Notes under the pieces: model-generated
Seen by the model: the letters and a program-made list of their open reading frames with translations, nothing else
Database searches by the model: none
What the model was told of the DNA's origin: nothing
Assembly: GCF_003635165.1 (NCBI RefSeq)
Contig: NZ_ML058622.1
Location: 1 to 64,000 of the forward strand
Reading direction: 5' to 3'
Source: Burkholderia sp. Nafp2/4-1b
GTDB lineage: Bacteria > Pseudomonadota > Gammaproteobacteria > Burkholderiales > Burkholderiaceae
DNA: 64,000 nucleotides
Part shown: piece by piece, positions 8,270 to 16,794 of the stretch
How positions within the stretch are numbered: position 1 is the first letter of the stretch
Layout of the letters: every line of letters starts with the position of its first letter
Position numbers and translations under genes: made by a program

Positions 8270-9031
8270 TTACTTTGCGTCGACGTCGACTGCCGGTGCG
8301 GTATCGCTCAGGCTTTCGCTATCGGCCGGCGCCGTGGGCTCGGCATCGGCCGGCGCTTCGTCCGGGCCGCGTGACCGAGCGGCTTCCTCCTCACGAGGCG
8401 CGGCTTCCTCAGCTTCGCGAGCAGCTTTCGCCTCGCGCTCGGCCTCTACCTTGGCAAGCACCGCCTGCGGATCAGGTTCGTCCGGCCATACGATGTCGTT
8501 CGGGAAGCTCGGCAGATCCACGACGCGCACAAGTGCGACCTGGTACGCGGCCCAAGCGTCGAACATCGCCTCGTCGACGTCGGTGAGCAGCCCCGCTGCA
8601 CGCGCGTCCATCTTGCCGAGATTTCGCTGACGCGCTTGTTCCATGCGCGCGTAGAAGTCCGACATCGCGGCGGCTCGCACCCGCTCCGCAACAATCGCCT
8701 CGTCAACGACCCACGCGCCATCCCGCCAGACGTACTCGTCGGACGGGCGCGGTACCTCGGTCAATCCCGCATCTTCGGGGCTAACGCCTGCGACCGTGAT
8801 CTCGCCCGGCTCACCCGTATCGGTTCGATACAAGCGGACACCGCGATAGTCGGGCTGCATCGTCCACTTGCCGTCCTGCCAGAATGGCCACGAACGCGTC
8901 GGCACTTCCGGCAAAGGTGTGAGCGTGCAGAATGCCGGAACGAGATACCGATCTGCGCTCATCGGATCGCGCTCGGCGAGAAAGCTCACCACGTAGCGTC
9001 CCGTCAGGTTGTCGTACTGATTGCAAAGCAT
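8270..9031 (-). CDS. Tail fibre assembly / accessory protein
   Basis: A 253-residue protein directly downstream of the tail fibre. The N-terminal half has the WPFWQDGKW and PRPSDEYVWRDGAWV segments typical of Tfa-like and phage tail accessory proteins that carry one or more DUF4376-like or Tfa regions. The C-terminus is a long Glu/Ala-rich charged tail ending in a Pro/Ala/Asp-rich stretch. Likely role is chaperone for trimerisation of the fibre tip. The stop codon overlaps one copy of the prophage palindrome AAAGTTACTTT. Confidence 0.75.
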   Translation of the reverse strand: MLCNQYDNLTGRYVVSFLAERDPMSADRYLVPAFCTLTPLPEVPTRSWPFWQDGKWTMQPDYRGVRLYRTDTGEPGEITVAGVSPEDAGLTEVPRPSDEYVWRDGAWVVDEAIVAERVRAAAMSDFYARMEQARQRNLGKMDARAAGLLTDVDEAMFDAWAAYQVALVRVVDLPSFPNDIVWPDEPDPQAVLAKVEAEREAKAAREAEEAAPREEEAARSRGPDEAPADAEPTAPADSESLSDTAPAVDVDAK

Positions 9032-9044
9032 GTTCTACCTCGAT

Positions 9045-11267
9045 TTAGTAAGCACGGATCATGGCGAGCAACGCAACGTTGCGCGGGCGGCTCTCGTTGC
9101 CGCCGTCCGCCCCGATACTGATCGTGTGAGAGTGAGCACCGGCCGCGCCGATTCCGACGTTGTGCGCGTGGTTGCCGTCCGCCGCGATCGAGATCCCCGT
9201 GCCAGAGCCGGACGATCCGAAGTTGTCACCCTGATCCCAGTTGTACGGGCCGCTGCCCTGCCCGTAGCTCGTTCCGACGACACCGACACGACCAATCCGC
9301 GTGCTGTGCGCGTGCCCCGGATCGTTGACCCCGTGAGCGTGAACACCTTGGGCGTCCGTCCATGCACTGTGAGAGTGATCGCCGACAGCGGCGGCAGACG
9401 CACCGTGCGCGTGCGAGCGGTTCAAGCTGTCCTGCCAACTGCCGATCTGTCGCTGTGCATCCGCGCCGCGCGCGTCATCCCAGCAACGAATGAACTCGCC
9501 GCGAAGATCCGGCAGTCGGAACGTCGTGTTGCCGTCGCCCGTGGAAAAGCAACCGTGTCGGCCCTTACCCCAATCGACGTCCGCGACGATCGCACCACTT
9601 GCCTGCGCATACGCCCACAACAGCGGATAGTCGGCCCGTTTCAGCTCGGTGCCGTTCAGCTTCAGGAATCCCGCGCGCGGCGCAGTTCGGGCCTCCCAGA
9701 CAATCTGTCCGATCTGCACATCGGCGACCGCCGCTGCGAACCATGCCGACGTGATCAGCTTGTTCGAGTTGTCGCCTGCCGGCGGAGACACGGCCGTGAC
9801 CATGCCCCCGATCTGCAGTTGCGTGGACCCGTCATCGCCGACCTTCCCGACCACGACGCGTCCGCCCTGCGGCATCAATTGCAACGTGCCGAGCGCGTAG
9901 CTCGAACCGCGAGTGACGTTGATCGCGGCTTGCGAGTTGGTGTACGCGTCACTGGCCGTTCGAACGGCCAGCGAGCCATCCGCACCGTGGATCACTTCCC
10001 ACGTTTTCTGATCGGTCGGCGCACCTTCCCGCACCAGCTGCACCGATGTCTGCCCGGCACCTCCCCCGTTCGATGCAACGAGCGCACCTGCCGAATGGCT
10101 GCTCTTGAGCGCGCCCTTGTTTTGAAACGACGAACGCCCGTCATCCCACGCGCCCCCGGACAACACGCGCCCGCTGTTCGGGGCCAGCTCAACGGTCTTG
10201 ATCGACGTGCTGAGATTGGCCCGCGTGATACGCACGGCGGGGATGCCGGTCGTCCACTCGTCGTCGACCGCGCGGATGCTCACGCTGTCGTTGTTCGACT
10301 GGATGTCCCACAGCTTCATGTCCTTGTCAGCGCTCGCCGATTTGAGGACGATATCGCCACCGGTGTTGGCACCGAGCGTGACCCCGGAGCCGTAATCCTT
10401 CGCCTTACCGGCACCGCCGCCGAAATAGCCGACGCCCGCGGATTCCACGTTGCCGGCGAACCGCGCATAGCCACCGAAGATCGTGCCGCAACCGGTGCCA
10501 TCGATACGGACAGCGCCGGTATCGAGCGACCACGAGAACGGTCGAAAGTCGTTGTACGTGCCGTTCGCGTCGCCCTTGTTCGTCGACAAAAACCATGCGC
10601 TCTTGTTGTCATTGCGCAGCATGACGCCGTAGTCGGTACCTACCGCACGAAATTGCGCACCAGTGCCGTTCGCATCGTAGCCCGCGCTACGAATACCCCC
10701 GTTTGCACCGATCGAGCCCTGCACGCGTACTGCATCTTGACCGTTATCGGCGGCACCGCCGATCAACCATCGGCCTTCCGGCGTGATCCGGCCACGTTCG
10801 GTCCCGCCCGCAATCAGCGAGAGCCACCCAGCAGCGCCGAGCGTCAGGTTGTTGCCGAGCATGACAACGTACGGAACACCTTGTGCACCGAGCTGGACGT
10901 GCCCGTCTCCCGGAGAAAACATCCCGGAGTCCGGGTCGCCGTCGAACGCAAAACCGGCGTTGTTCGTGTTGTTCGGCGTCATTGCGCCGGCCTTGCCGAG
11001 CAGCTTCCCCTTCATCGCGTCGCCAGCTTTCGCGATCTTGTCGGTGCCGAGATCAGCGATCTTCTTGTCCGTCGCATCCGCCCGATTACCGAGCCCGGTA
11101 ATCGCCTTGTCGGCCGAATCGGCACGATCCTTCAGGTAACGCGTGCGGTTGGCAAGTTGCTTGGTCGGCACGTTGTCGACGCCATCCGGGCCGCCTTGCA
11201 CGGGATCGGACGTCTCAAACTGATAGACGCCGTCCTCCCACTTACTTTCTTCTTTCAGATTGGCCAT
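9045..11267 (-). CDS. Tail fibre protein H (receptor binding)
   Basis: A 740-residue fibre protein. The N-terminal about 80 residues (YQFETSDPVQGGPDGVDN, LANRTRYLKD) is the conserved P2 H-type baseplate-attachment region. A long Gly/Asn/Asp-rich middle forms the shaft. The C-terminal third has the phage tail collar-like region (FLKLNGTELKRADYPLLWAYAQ, FRLPDLRGEFIRCWDD) followed by repeated HxH motifs such as HSH and HAH, typical of metal-stabilised fibre tips, and ends RPRNVALLAMIRAY. It determines host range. It overlaps gene I by 13 bases. Confidence 0.92.
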   Translation of the reverse strand: MANLKEESKWEDGVYQFETSDPVQGGPDGVDNVPTKQLANRTRYLKDRADSADKAITGLGNRADATDKKIADLGTDKIAKAGDAMKGKLLGKAGAMTPNNTNNAGFAFDGDPDSGMFSPGDGHVQLGAQGVPYVVMLGNNLTLGAAGWLSLIAGGTERGRITPEGRWLIGGAADNGQDAVRVQGSIGANGGIRSAGYDANGTGAQFRAVGTDYGVMLRNDNKSAWFLSTNKGDANGTYNDFRPFSWSLDTGAVRIDGTGCGTIFGGYARFAGNVESAGVGYFGGGAGKAKDYGSGVTLGANTGGDIVLKSASADKDMKLWDIQSNNDSVSIRAVDDEWTTGIPAVRITRANLSTSIKTVELAPNSGRVLSGGAWDDGRSSFQNKGALKSSHSAGALVASNGGGAGQTSVQLVREGAPTDQKTWEVIHGADGSLAVRTASDAYTNSQAAINVTRGSSYALGTLQLMPQGGRVVVGKVGDDGSTQLQIGGMVTAVSPPAGDNSNKLITSAWFAAAVADVQIGQIVWEARTAPRAGFLKLNGTELKRADYPLLWAYAQASGAIVADVDWGKGRHGCFSTGDGNTTFRLPDLRGEFIRCWDDARGADAQRQIGSWQDSLNRSHAHGASAAAVGDHSHSAWTDAQGVHAHGVNDPGHAHSTRIGRVGVVGTSYGQGSGPYNWDQGDNFGSSGSGTGISIAADGNHAHNVGIGAAGAHSHTISIGADGGNESRPRNVALLAMIRAY

Positions 11268-11833
11268 GTACCGATCACCCCTCGCGTAAATTGACCATTG
11301 CGCGTCGCGACACCGTTGTGTCGGATCGCGACCTCAGAAAAGTCGAGCCACGCGAGCCGGCTGCGAGCCGGCGCGTAGCGTTCGATCGCCCGCTTCAGGT
11401 TCTCGCCCTGATCGCGCGTCACCGGCCGACGCAGCTTCACGATGTACTCGGCCCACGCGGTCGAGCCGCCGTGCAGATATCGGCCGTTGCGCGTGGCCGA
11501 TCCGTCACGGCGCTTGATCTGCCGCCCCTCCTGAATATCGATCTCGCCGAAACCGAGCCGCCGCACGATCTCGCGAATCGCCCACGGCGTACCCTTCTTC
11601 TGGTAGATCGCCAGCGACGACTTGATCAGCGCTCGGCGGGCGTCTTCGGACTCCGCGAGCTCCCACCCGTCGACCGCGAGCGACCATGCGAGCCACGGCA
11701 GGAACGCGGCCGGGCAGCGATCCGCATCCCAAAGCGTCCGAATCAATTCCGGATTGACGCTCGGGCGCATCACCTGCGCGAGCGCCGCTTCGAGACTCGT
11801 CTGGTTGGTTGGCAGCAGTGCTTCAGTCGTCAT
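11255..11833 (-). CDS. Baseplate wedge protein I
   Basis: A 192-residue protein of the P2 gpI tail family, beginning MTTEALLPTNQTSLE. Conserved features are LWDADRCPAAFLPWLAWSLAVD and LIKSSLAIYQKKGTPWAI. The role is in the baseplate wedge, linking the fibre to the baseplate. The start at 11833 overlaps the end of gene J by 11 bases and the gene overlaps the fibre by 13 bases, the tight packing expected for J-I-H. Confidence 0.92.
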   Translation of the reverse strand: MTTEALLPTNQTSLEAALAQVMRPSVNPELIRTLWDADRCPAAFLPWLAWSLAVDGWELAESEDARRALIKSSLAIYQKKGTPWAIREIVRRLGFGEIDIQEGRQIKRRDGSATRNGRYLHGGSTAWAEYIVKLRRPVTRDQGENLKRAIERYAPARSRLAWLDFSEVAIRHNGVATRNGQFTRGVIGTWPI

Positions 11834-12719
11834 CGGCCACCTTTGGATTGAGCACGATCGACGTGCACCGTGCGAACTGGTCGATCGCACATACAACATC
11901 GGCGGCCGGTGACTTCAGGTCGACGCGCACGACACCCGACGCTTTCGGATGTAATGCACCGGTTACGGCCGAGCGCGGCATGCCGACACGCAACGCTTCG
12001 CCTGCCGCAACAGCAATATCCAGATCCTGCCGACGGGCAGTGATCACGACACCCGGATCCGGTCCCCGCCCAACGTGCACATCGGCGACGATTGTGTAAT
12101 TCACGGGCCGGGCCGCGACGACCCGCAGCGTGTCGTTCAGCGGTCGACAGTCTTCTGGCGAAAGTGCCCGGCGCACGGTGTCGAGCAAGGCTGCGCTCGC
12201 CACGCCATCGTTCGAATACGACTTCACGACCACGCGAACCACACCGGCCTCGGGCCGGTCGACGCGCACGTCGGCAACGTCCGGCGACGCATCCATCGCA
12301 AGCGATCGATACGCTCCGAACGGGCCGGCCGTCGACGATCGCTCAATGCCCATCTGGGTGCGCAATCGCAACCGGTCATCGCGCTCGTTGGTCGCTGGAA
12401 CGGGTGGATGTGCCTCGGGGTCGCCAGGGTCGACCGTCTCCCGTTTCAGATTCCAGAGCACCGCAAGGTGTTCAAGATCCGCGCCGGTCGAGTAGGCCAG
12501 TAACACCGCACGCGCTGCATCGTTCACACGCGCACGAAACCGCACTTCGTCGTATGCGGCCAGCTCAATTAGCTTCACGGCCGGATCGGATTCAAGCGCG
12601 GCCGTCCAGTCGGGATAGATACTCTTGAAATGCTGGAGCTTGAGCTGATACGCGGCCTCAAAGTCCAGCGTTTCGACGAGATCGGGCGGATCAAGCGCCG
12701 ACAGATCGATGACTGTCAT
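11823..12719 (-). CDS. Baseplate assembly protein J
   Basis: A 298-residue protein of the baseplate J-like family (P2 gpJ, T4 gp6-like). Typical segments are DPAVKLIELAAYDEVRFRARVNDAARAVLLAYSTGADL and the DVADVRVDRPEAGVVRVVVKS strand region. It forms the wedge ring of the baseplate. It overlaps gene W by ATGA. Confidence 0.95.
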   Translation of the reverse strand: MTVIDLSALDPPDLVETLDFEAAYQLKLQHFKSIYPDWTAALESDPAVKLIELAAYDEVRFRARVNDAARAVLLAYSTGADLEHLAVLWNLKRETVDPGDPEAHPPVPATNERDDRLRLRTQMGIERSSTAGPFGAYRSLAMDASPDVADVRVDRPEAGVVRVVVKSYSNDGVASAALLDTVRRALSPEDCRPLNDTLRVVAARPVNYTIVADVHVGRGPDPGVVITARRQDLDIAVAAGEALRVGMPRSAVTGALHPKASGVVRVDLKSPAADVVCAIDQFARCTSIVLNPKVADDD

Positions 12720-13051
12720 GTCGTCACCTCGAATACGACGTCATCGCCGTTGTACTGCCCGGCGATTCGAAAAGTTACTTTGCCGTCCACGACCGACAGC
12801 ACGTTGACGCGGTCCAGCGCAATGCGCGGTTCCCATCGGGCGATCGCGCGTGCGGATTCGGCCTGTGCCGCTGAAATCCATCCGCGCGTGATCGGCAAGT
12901 CGACCATCGCCGGGAGGTCCGATCCATACTCGGGCCGCTCGCGGCGCGTGCCCTTGCGCGTGCTCAGAATGTCCGCGATGCTCTGGACGAGATGGTCAAC
13001 GCCACCGATCAAACGGCCCGTGCGACGGCACATTCCGAACAGTGCGGGCAT
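12716..13051 (-). CDS. Baseplate protein W (gp25-like)
   Basis: A 111-residue protein of the GPW/gp25 family, which starts sheath assembly at the baseplate. Conserved signatures are LVQSIADILSTRKGTRRERPEYGSDLP, with the Glu-Tyr-Gly-Ser core near residue 42. The ATG at 13051 overlaps the stop of the preceding small gene (TAATG). A palindrome copy (AAAGTTACTTT, 12771-12781) lies within the coding sequence. Confidence 0.95.
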   Translation of the reverse strand: MPALFGMCRRTGRLIGGVDHLVQSIADILSTRKGTRRERPEYGSDLPAMVDLPITRGWISAAQAESARAIARWEPRIALDRVNVLSVVDGKVTFRIAGQYNGDDVVFEVTT

Positions 13052-13251
13052 TACTGCACCTTCGTCGGCACGCGCTTGAAGCACCCCCGCGATTCGAGAT
13101 ACGCGATGTGCTCCGGCTGCGTGACTTGCGTCTTGCCGGCCAGGACCGCGACGTGCGAGCCGTCGGGAAATACGATCACGCGGCTGCGGAACTCGGTATC
13201 GATGAATGTGACGGGCGTCGCCGCCCTGTCTTGCTGTGCGTCTTTCGCCAT
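13051..13251 (-). CDS. Small conserved phage protein between V and W
   Basis: A 66-residue protein starting MAKDAQQDRAATPV. It has no motif that I recognise. The sequence VTFIDTEFRSRVIVFPDGSHVAVLAG suggests a small beta-rich fold, and a conserved-looking EHIAYLESRG helix follows. It is translationally coupled to W by a TAATG overlap and lies after a terminator downstream of V, so it is part of the baseplate module. P2 itself has no gene here. Confidence 0.7.
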   Translation of the reverse strand: MAKDAQQDRAATPVTFIDTEFRSRVIVFPDGSHVAVLAGKTQVTQPEHIAYLESRGCFKRVPTKVQ

Positions 13252-13271
13252 AGCGCCCTCTACAAACGAAA

Positions 13272-13292
13272 AACCCCGCACGCGGCGGGGTT
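13272..13292 (-). terminator. Intrinsic terminator after gene V
   Basis: An 8-bp GC-rich stem AACCCCGC with a 5-nt loop and a T run in the leftward direction. A perfect copy of the prophage palindrome CAAAGTCACTTTG lies immediately upstream (13293-13305). Confidence 0.75.
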
Positions 13293-13311
13293 CAAAGTCA
13301 CTTTGAATGGA

Positions 13312-13992
13312 TCAGAGCGGCGGACTGACCAGCTCGCCGTCGCCCTGCTCGCGGTGTCTGTGTTTGCTGACCGACTTTCCGGCCGCGACAACGTCGTGGG
13401 TGAAGTCAGCGCCGCCCTTGACCTTCACCGCAACGCCACCGCCCTCGCCCGCATTGCCCTGCATGCCGCCGTTGAAGGTCAGCAACTGCTCGGTCGTCGT
13501 GTTGCCGGTGAACGTCGAGTCGGGCACGTCGGCGAGCAGCTTCTCCGTACGCAGCACTGCGCCGTCCGCCTTCAGCTCGAACTCCGTCCTGCCGATGCGA
13601 AACACGATCCGGCCGCCGGCCGGCACCGACAGCACGTATTCATGGCTCGCGTGGTTGTATTGCTCAAACGCGCCGTCCGGGTAGTCGGTCGCCGTCTCGT
13701 CCGGGCTGGACCGCCCCGAGCCACCGTGCTGCTCCGTGTAGTAGCCCGGCGCGACGAACGCGCCTGCGAGATCGCCGGACGGTGCCCAAAGCGCGACCTC
13801 CTCGTCGACCGACGGCGGACGCCACTGCCGGACCTTCCCGGCCGCACCGGCCTGCCATTTGAGCCAGTCGCTCACCCAATCGCCGATGCGCACCTTCACG
13901 CGCGGCGGATCGTACGTGACCGCCTCGACCACGGCGGACTGCGTCAGGCACGCCATGCGACGATCCATCTCGCCCAGCTCGAAGTCGCTCAT
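13312..13992 (-). CDS. Baseplate spike protein V
   Basis: A 226-residue protein of the P2 gpV family, the membrane-piercing spike. An OB-fold-like N-terminal domain (VVEAVTYDPPRVKVRIGDWVSDWLKW...VALWAPSGDL) is followed by beta-helix repeats and a C-terminal apex ending in SKHRHREQGDGELVSPPL. The His-x-His near the end corresponds to the iron-binding tip of P2 gpV. It begins the V-W-J-I-H baseplate series. Confidence 0.95.
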   Translation of the reverse strand: MSDFELGEMDRRMACLTQSAVVEAVTYDPPRVKVRIGDWVSDWLKWQAGAAGKVRQWRPPSVDEEVALWAPSGDLAGAFVAPGYYTEQHGGSGRSSPDETATDYPDGAFEQYNHASHEYVLSVPAGGRIVFRIGRTEFELKADGAVLRTEKLLADVPDSTFTGNTTTEQLLTFNGGMQGNAGEGGGVAVKVKGGADFTHDVVAAGKSVSKHRHREQGDGELVSPPL

Positions 13993-13995
13993 ACA

Positions 13996-14535
13996 TCACC
14001 CTGCATCGTGGTCGGCCGGATTCCAATACCGGTCTTCGTGTCCAGGCCCAGTCTCAGGATCAACGCCCCACAACACCGTGCGCCCCTTTGCCGGCGGTTC
14101 GAACACGTCGCCCAGGTCGAACTCGTGCTCCCATTCGACGAGCCAGACGAGGTACGTATCGAGCTCTGGACGGAACGGATCCTCGCCGGCCGAGCCGACC
14201 TGCTTACCGGGCGTCACGGGCAGATCCCACGTCGCACCGTGCACCGCCTGCAGCACGCGTGCGGACAGCTCGCGCACCAGCAGCTCGGCACCGGGCACGA
14301 TCGGGTCGACGATCACACGCGCCTGCAACCGTCCGACAAGCGGCACACGCCCCGTGCCGTCATCGTGCCCCGGCTCCAGCTCCGACAACTCGATCGCAAT
14401 AAACGGCGTGTCGATCGCCTTGCCGATCTTCGGATACGCATGAATGCGTTCGACATGGGGCAGTTTCGCGCGCAGGCCGGACTCGACGCCCTCATGCAGT
14501 TGTTTCAGGCTCAGTAAATTCACACTATCGAGCAC
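13996..14535 (-). CDS. Phage protein of unknown function, head-tail junction region
   Basis: A 179-residue protein from a GTG start at 14535. No family is recognised with certainty. The sequence (HAYPKIGKAIDTPFIAIELSELEPG, RLQARVIVDP, LSARVLQAVHG, DTYLVWLVEWEHEFDLG) looks like the small tail-terminator or neck proteins that lie between Z-like and baseplate genes. It overlaps the Z-like gene by 11 bases and is followed closely by V. A tail completion role is an inference from position. Confidence 0.75.
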   Translation of the reverse strand: MLDSVNLLSLKQLHEGVESGLRAKLPHVERIHAYPKIGKAIDTPFIAIELSELEPGHDDGTGRVPLVGRLQARVIVDPIVPGAELLVRELSARVLQAVHGATWDLPVTPGKQVGSAGEDPFRPELDTYLVWLVEWEHEFDLGDVFEPPAKGRTVLWGVDPETGPGHEDRYWNPADHDAG

Positions 14536-15055
14536 GGTTTATCGCCTTCTGCAGTTCATAGTTGACCTCCTGCCGCAGCACGGTCATCAGCCTCGCCTCG
14601 CACGCCTGCGCGGCCCGGCGAAACGCCGGGTCGCCCGTGTGCGACCATTCGACCTTCACCACCTCGAACGGCGTGCGCGCCTTGCCGATGCGTCGATAGA
14701 TCGGCCCGTCTGGCTGCCGATTCGTCTTACGCCATGCGCTTTCGAACAGCGATTTGCCGGCCCGCATGCCCGTCTTCGTCCGCCTAACCGCTCCGAGCCG
14801 ATGCGCCTCGATCGGGTTCAACCCGAGCCACACCTTGCCCGTATCGAGCGACCGCATGAAGAAGTACATCCGCTGCCGCAGCAGCTTCTGCTGGATGCCC
14901 GTCGCGTTGCCAACCTCTTTCGCCGTCTGGCTCCTGATCCATGCACCGGTCTTGCGCAGCGTGCGCCGCCAAGCCGCCTGCATGGCGGCAGGCGGCAGGC
15001 CGGCGAGCGCTTCGAGCGCCCCTTTTACGTCGATCTCGACCTTCAGCAGATCCAT
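14525..15055 (-). CDS. Minor tail protein Z-like
   Basis: A 176-residue basic protein starting MDLLKVEIDVKGALEALAGLP. The pattern (WRRTLRKTGAWIRSQTAKEVG, IQQKLLRQRMYFF, LGLNPIEAHRLGAVRRTKTGMRAGKSLFESAW) fits the prophage minor tail Z family of lambda-type neck proteins. Such proteins act at the head-tail junction. Longer in-frame starts exist, but this ATG fits the family and lies 2 bases after the upstream stop. Confidence 0.8.
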   Translation of the reverse strand: MDLLKVEIDVKGALEALAGLPPAAMQAAWRRTLRKTGAWIRSQTAKEVGNATGIQQKLLRQRMYFFMRSLDTGKVWLGLNPIEAHRLGAVRRTKTGMRAGKSLFESAWRKTNRQPDGPIYRRIGKARTPFEVVKVEWSHTGDPAFRRAAQACEARLMTVLRQEVNYELQKAINRAR

Positions 15056-15057
15056 CG

Positions 15058-15348
15058 TCACCTCAGAATCAGAATCGTCCAGCCCGTGCCATCGGGATGC
15101 AGCTCGAACACACGATAGCGCCCACTCGGTGTCACGACGATGCTCCCCTCGGTGACGTCGACTGCGTCGGCGTCGGTGATATGCAGGACCGGCGCCACGA
15201 GCTGCGTGCGCTGCGTTCCGAGATCCGGACCGAGCCACGGCGACGTGAACATCCCCTCGACGGGCCGACCATCGATCGTGATGTCCGCGTCGCCGAGATC
15301 ACGCAGCACCGCTGCATCGACGTCCGCGATCAGATCCCGGAACGCCAT
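15058..15348 (-). CDS. Head-tail joining protein, lambda FII-like
   Basis: A 96-residue protein of the lambda FII / phage attachment family (MAFRDLIADVDAAVLRDLGD, VTEGSIVVTPSGRYRVFELHPDGTGWTILILR). FII completes the head and gives the tail its binding site. It follows the capsid gene by one base on the same strand, as in lambda (E-FI/FII order). Confidence 0.85.
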   Translation of the reverse strand: MAFRDLIADVDAAVLRDLGDADITIDGRPVEGMFTSPWLGPDLGTQRTQLVAPVLHITDADAVDVTEGSIVVTPSGRYRVFELHPDGTGWTILILR

Positions 15349-15349
15349 G

Positions 15350-16345
15350 TCAGGCTTTCAGCTTGACGATCGCCTTCGGGCGCGTGCACAGGTGCACCGG
15401 GTTCGACTGCGCCTCGATGTCGACGCCCTTGCCGAACTGCGCCAGTTCCTGCTTCGCGTAGTACGGCAGGCCCGTCGTGTTCACCGCCTCGACGTAGTCG
15501 GCCGGCGCGAAGCGCGTGATGAACAGTTCCGGCACGCCTTCGGGCACCGCATACGCTTCGTCATCTGCCACATAGCCGATGTCGCCGACGCGACCGCGAT
15601 AACGCTCGAACGTGCAGCCGCCGAAGTCGAACGCGTCGCGCGCATCGCCGCGCAGCGACGCCGCCATCGCGGTCGCCAGATACGTTTCCTTCACCGTCTT
15701 CGCGACGATCAGCTTGTTCCAGAACGCCCGGCCGCAGAGCACGCGCACGCCCGTGTACGTCGTCGCGCCCAGCGCGTCTTCGATCGCGTCCTGGACTTCG
15801 ACGCACTTCACGCGGATCTCGGTGTCGGCCTTGCCCAGTTCGAACGGAATCACGGTCTGCTCGATGCCGAAGTACTGGAGCAGGTCGATCAGCACCGTCT
15901 TACCGTCGGCGTCGAGCACCGCGCCCTTGATCGCACCGATGCGGTGGAATTCATGCGTCGCGTCGAGCTGGCGGCGCAGCTTCGCGAGCCGCCGGTTCAC
16001 GACCGTCTGCAGCGCCTCCAGCTCCGTTTCGGAACCGAACGCGCGGAGGTTCTGGATCTCGTCGGCCTTGACGAACGCACGCTGCGGCAGGTGCACCGTG
16101 TTGAACGGGATCATGCTGCGCTTGCTGCCGACCACGATCGCCGACGGCGAGCCGCGCTCGCCGGCCGACACGAGCGACAGCGTGTCACCGTCGCGTTCGA
16201 TCTGGATCGTCGTCGTGGTGATGCCGTCCTCTTCGAACAGGCCGAGCGCACCGACGCGGCCGGGCACGTGCGGCTGGTCGTTGATCGCAGCCGTGAGCGA
16301 CGACAGCGAGAACGCGTCATCTTGAAACAGGGCGATGTCCGCCAT
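15350..16345 (-). CDS. Major capsid protein, lambda gpE-like
   Basis: A 331-residue protein of the lambda E major capsid family (HK97 fold). Typical segments are FVKADEIQNLRAFGSETELEALQTVVNRRLAKLRRQLDATHEFHRIGAIKGAVLDADG and GDARDAFDFGGCTFERYRG. The start at 16345 has a GGAGGTTG ribosome binding site. A terminator-like hairpin precedes it, between decoration and capsid genes. Confidence 0.95.
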   Translation of the reverse strand: MADIALFQDDAFSLSSLTAAINDQPHVPGRVGALGLFEEDGITTTTIQIERDGDTLSLVSAGERGSPSAIVVGSKRSMIPFNTVHLPQRAFVKADEIQNLRAFGSETELEALQTVVNRRLAKLRRQLDATHEFHRIGAIKGAVLDADGKTVLIDLLQYFGIEQTVIPFELGKADTEIRVKCVEVQDAIEDALGATTYTGVRVLCGRAFWNKLIVAKTVKETYLATAMAASLRGDARDAFDFGGCTFERYRGRVGDIGYVADDEAYAVPEGVPELFITRFAPADYVEAVNTTGLPYYAKQELAQFGKGVDIEAQSNPVHLCTRPKAIVKLKA

Positions 16346-16375
16346 ACAACCTCCAACAGGGAAATGGATACAAAA

Positions 16376-16399
16376 AAGGCCACGCGCGTGCGTAGCCTT
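16376..16399 (-). terminator. Terminator-like hairpin between decoration and capsid genes
   Basis: A near-perfect stem (AAGGCCACGC against GCGTAGCCTT, one mismatch) followed by six T residues leftward. It lies in the short gap between gene D and capsid. Confidence 0.65.
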
Positions 16400-16419
16400 C
16401 GGAATGAGTTGTGCTGCGA

Positions 16420-16764
16420 TCAGCGGACGATCACGTGCCGCTCGGCGAGATCAGCACGGCCGGCGGCATCCAGACCGGTCAGGCGTGCGGCGGCGACCTC
16501 GGCAACTCGCACGATGCCGGTCGCCGAGCGCGATGCCTCGGACGCCGGCAACGGCGCGTACAGCACCGCTGCAGCAACCTCGGAACCGTCGTTCGCGGTG
16601 ATGTCGTACGGCGCATACTCGCCGGTGCTCGTCACCCCGAGCACCTGGCCGGCCGGCAGCGCCGGCCCTGCCTTGACGATGATGTGTTCGCGCGAAATCT
16701 GCCCATTGCCCTCCGACACCAGAAATTCCGCCGTCTGGCTGCCCTGTACCTTCACGTTCGACAT
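16420..16764 (-). CDS. Head decoration protein, lambda gpD-like
   Basis: A 114-residue protein of the lambda D family, trimers of which stabilise the expanded capsid. It shows FLVSEGNGQISREHIIVKAGPALPAGQVLG and ends ARLTGLDAAGRADLAERHVIVR. A strong GAGGAGG ribosome binding site precedes the ATG at 16764. It lies between the protease/scaffold and capsid, as in lambda. Confidence 0.92.
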   Translation of the reverse strand: MSNVKVQGSQTAEFLVSEGNGQISREHIIVKAGPALPAGQVLGVTSTGEYAPYDITANDGSEVAAAVLYAPLPASEASRSATGIVRVAEVAAARLTGLDAAGRADLAERHVIVR

Positions 16765-16794
16765 GAGTATTCCCCTCCTCGGGTATCGTCAAAG

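Noticed and set aside
9021..11294. 757-residue plus-strand frame over the tail fibre
   Set aside because: An Arg/Val-rich antisense shadow; the minus-strand fibre has clear domains.
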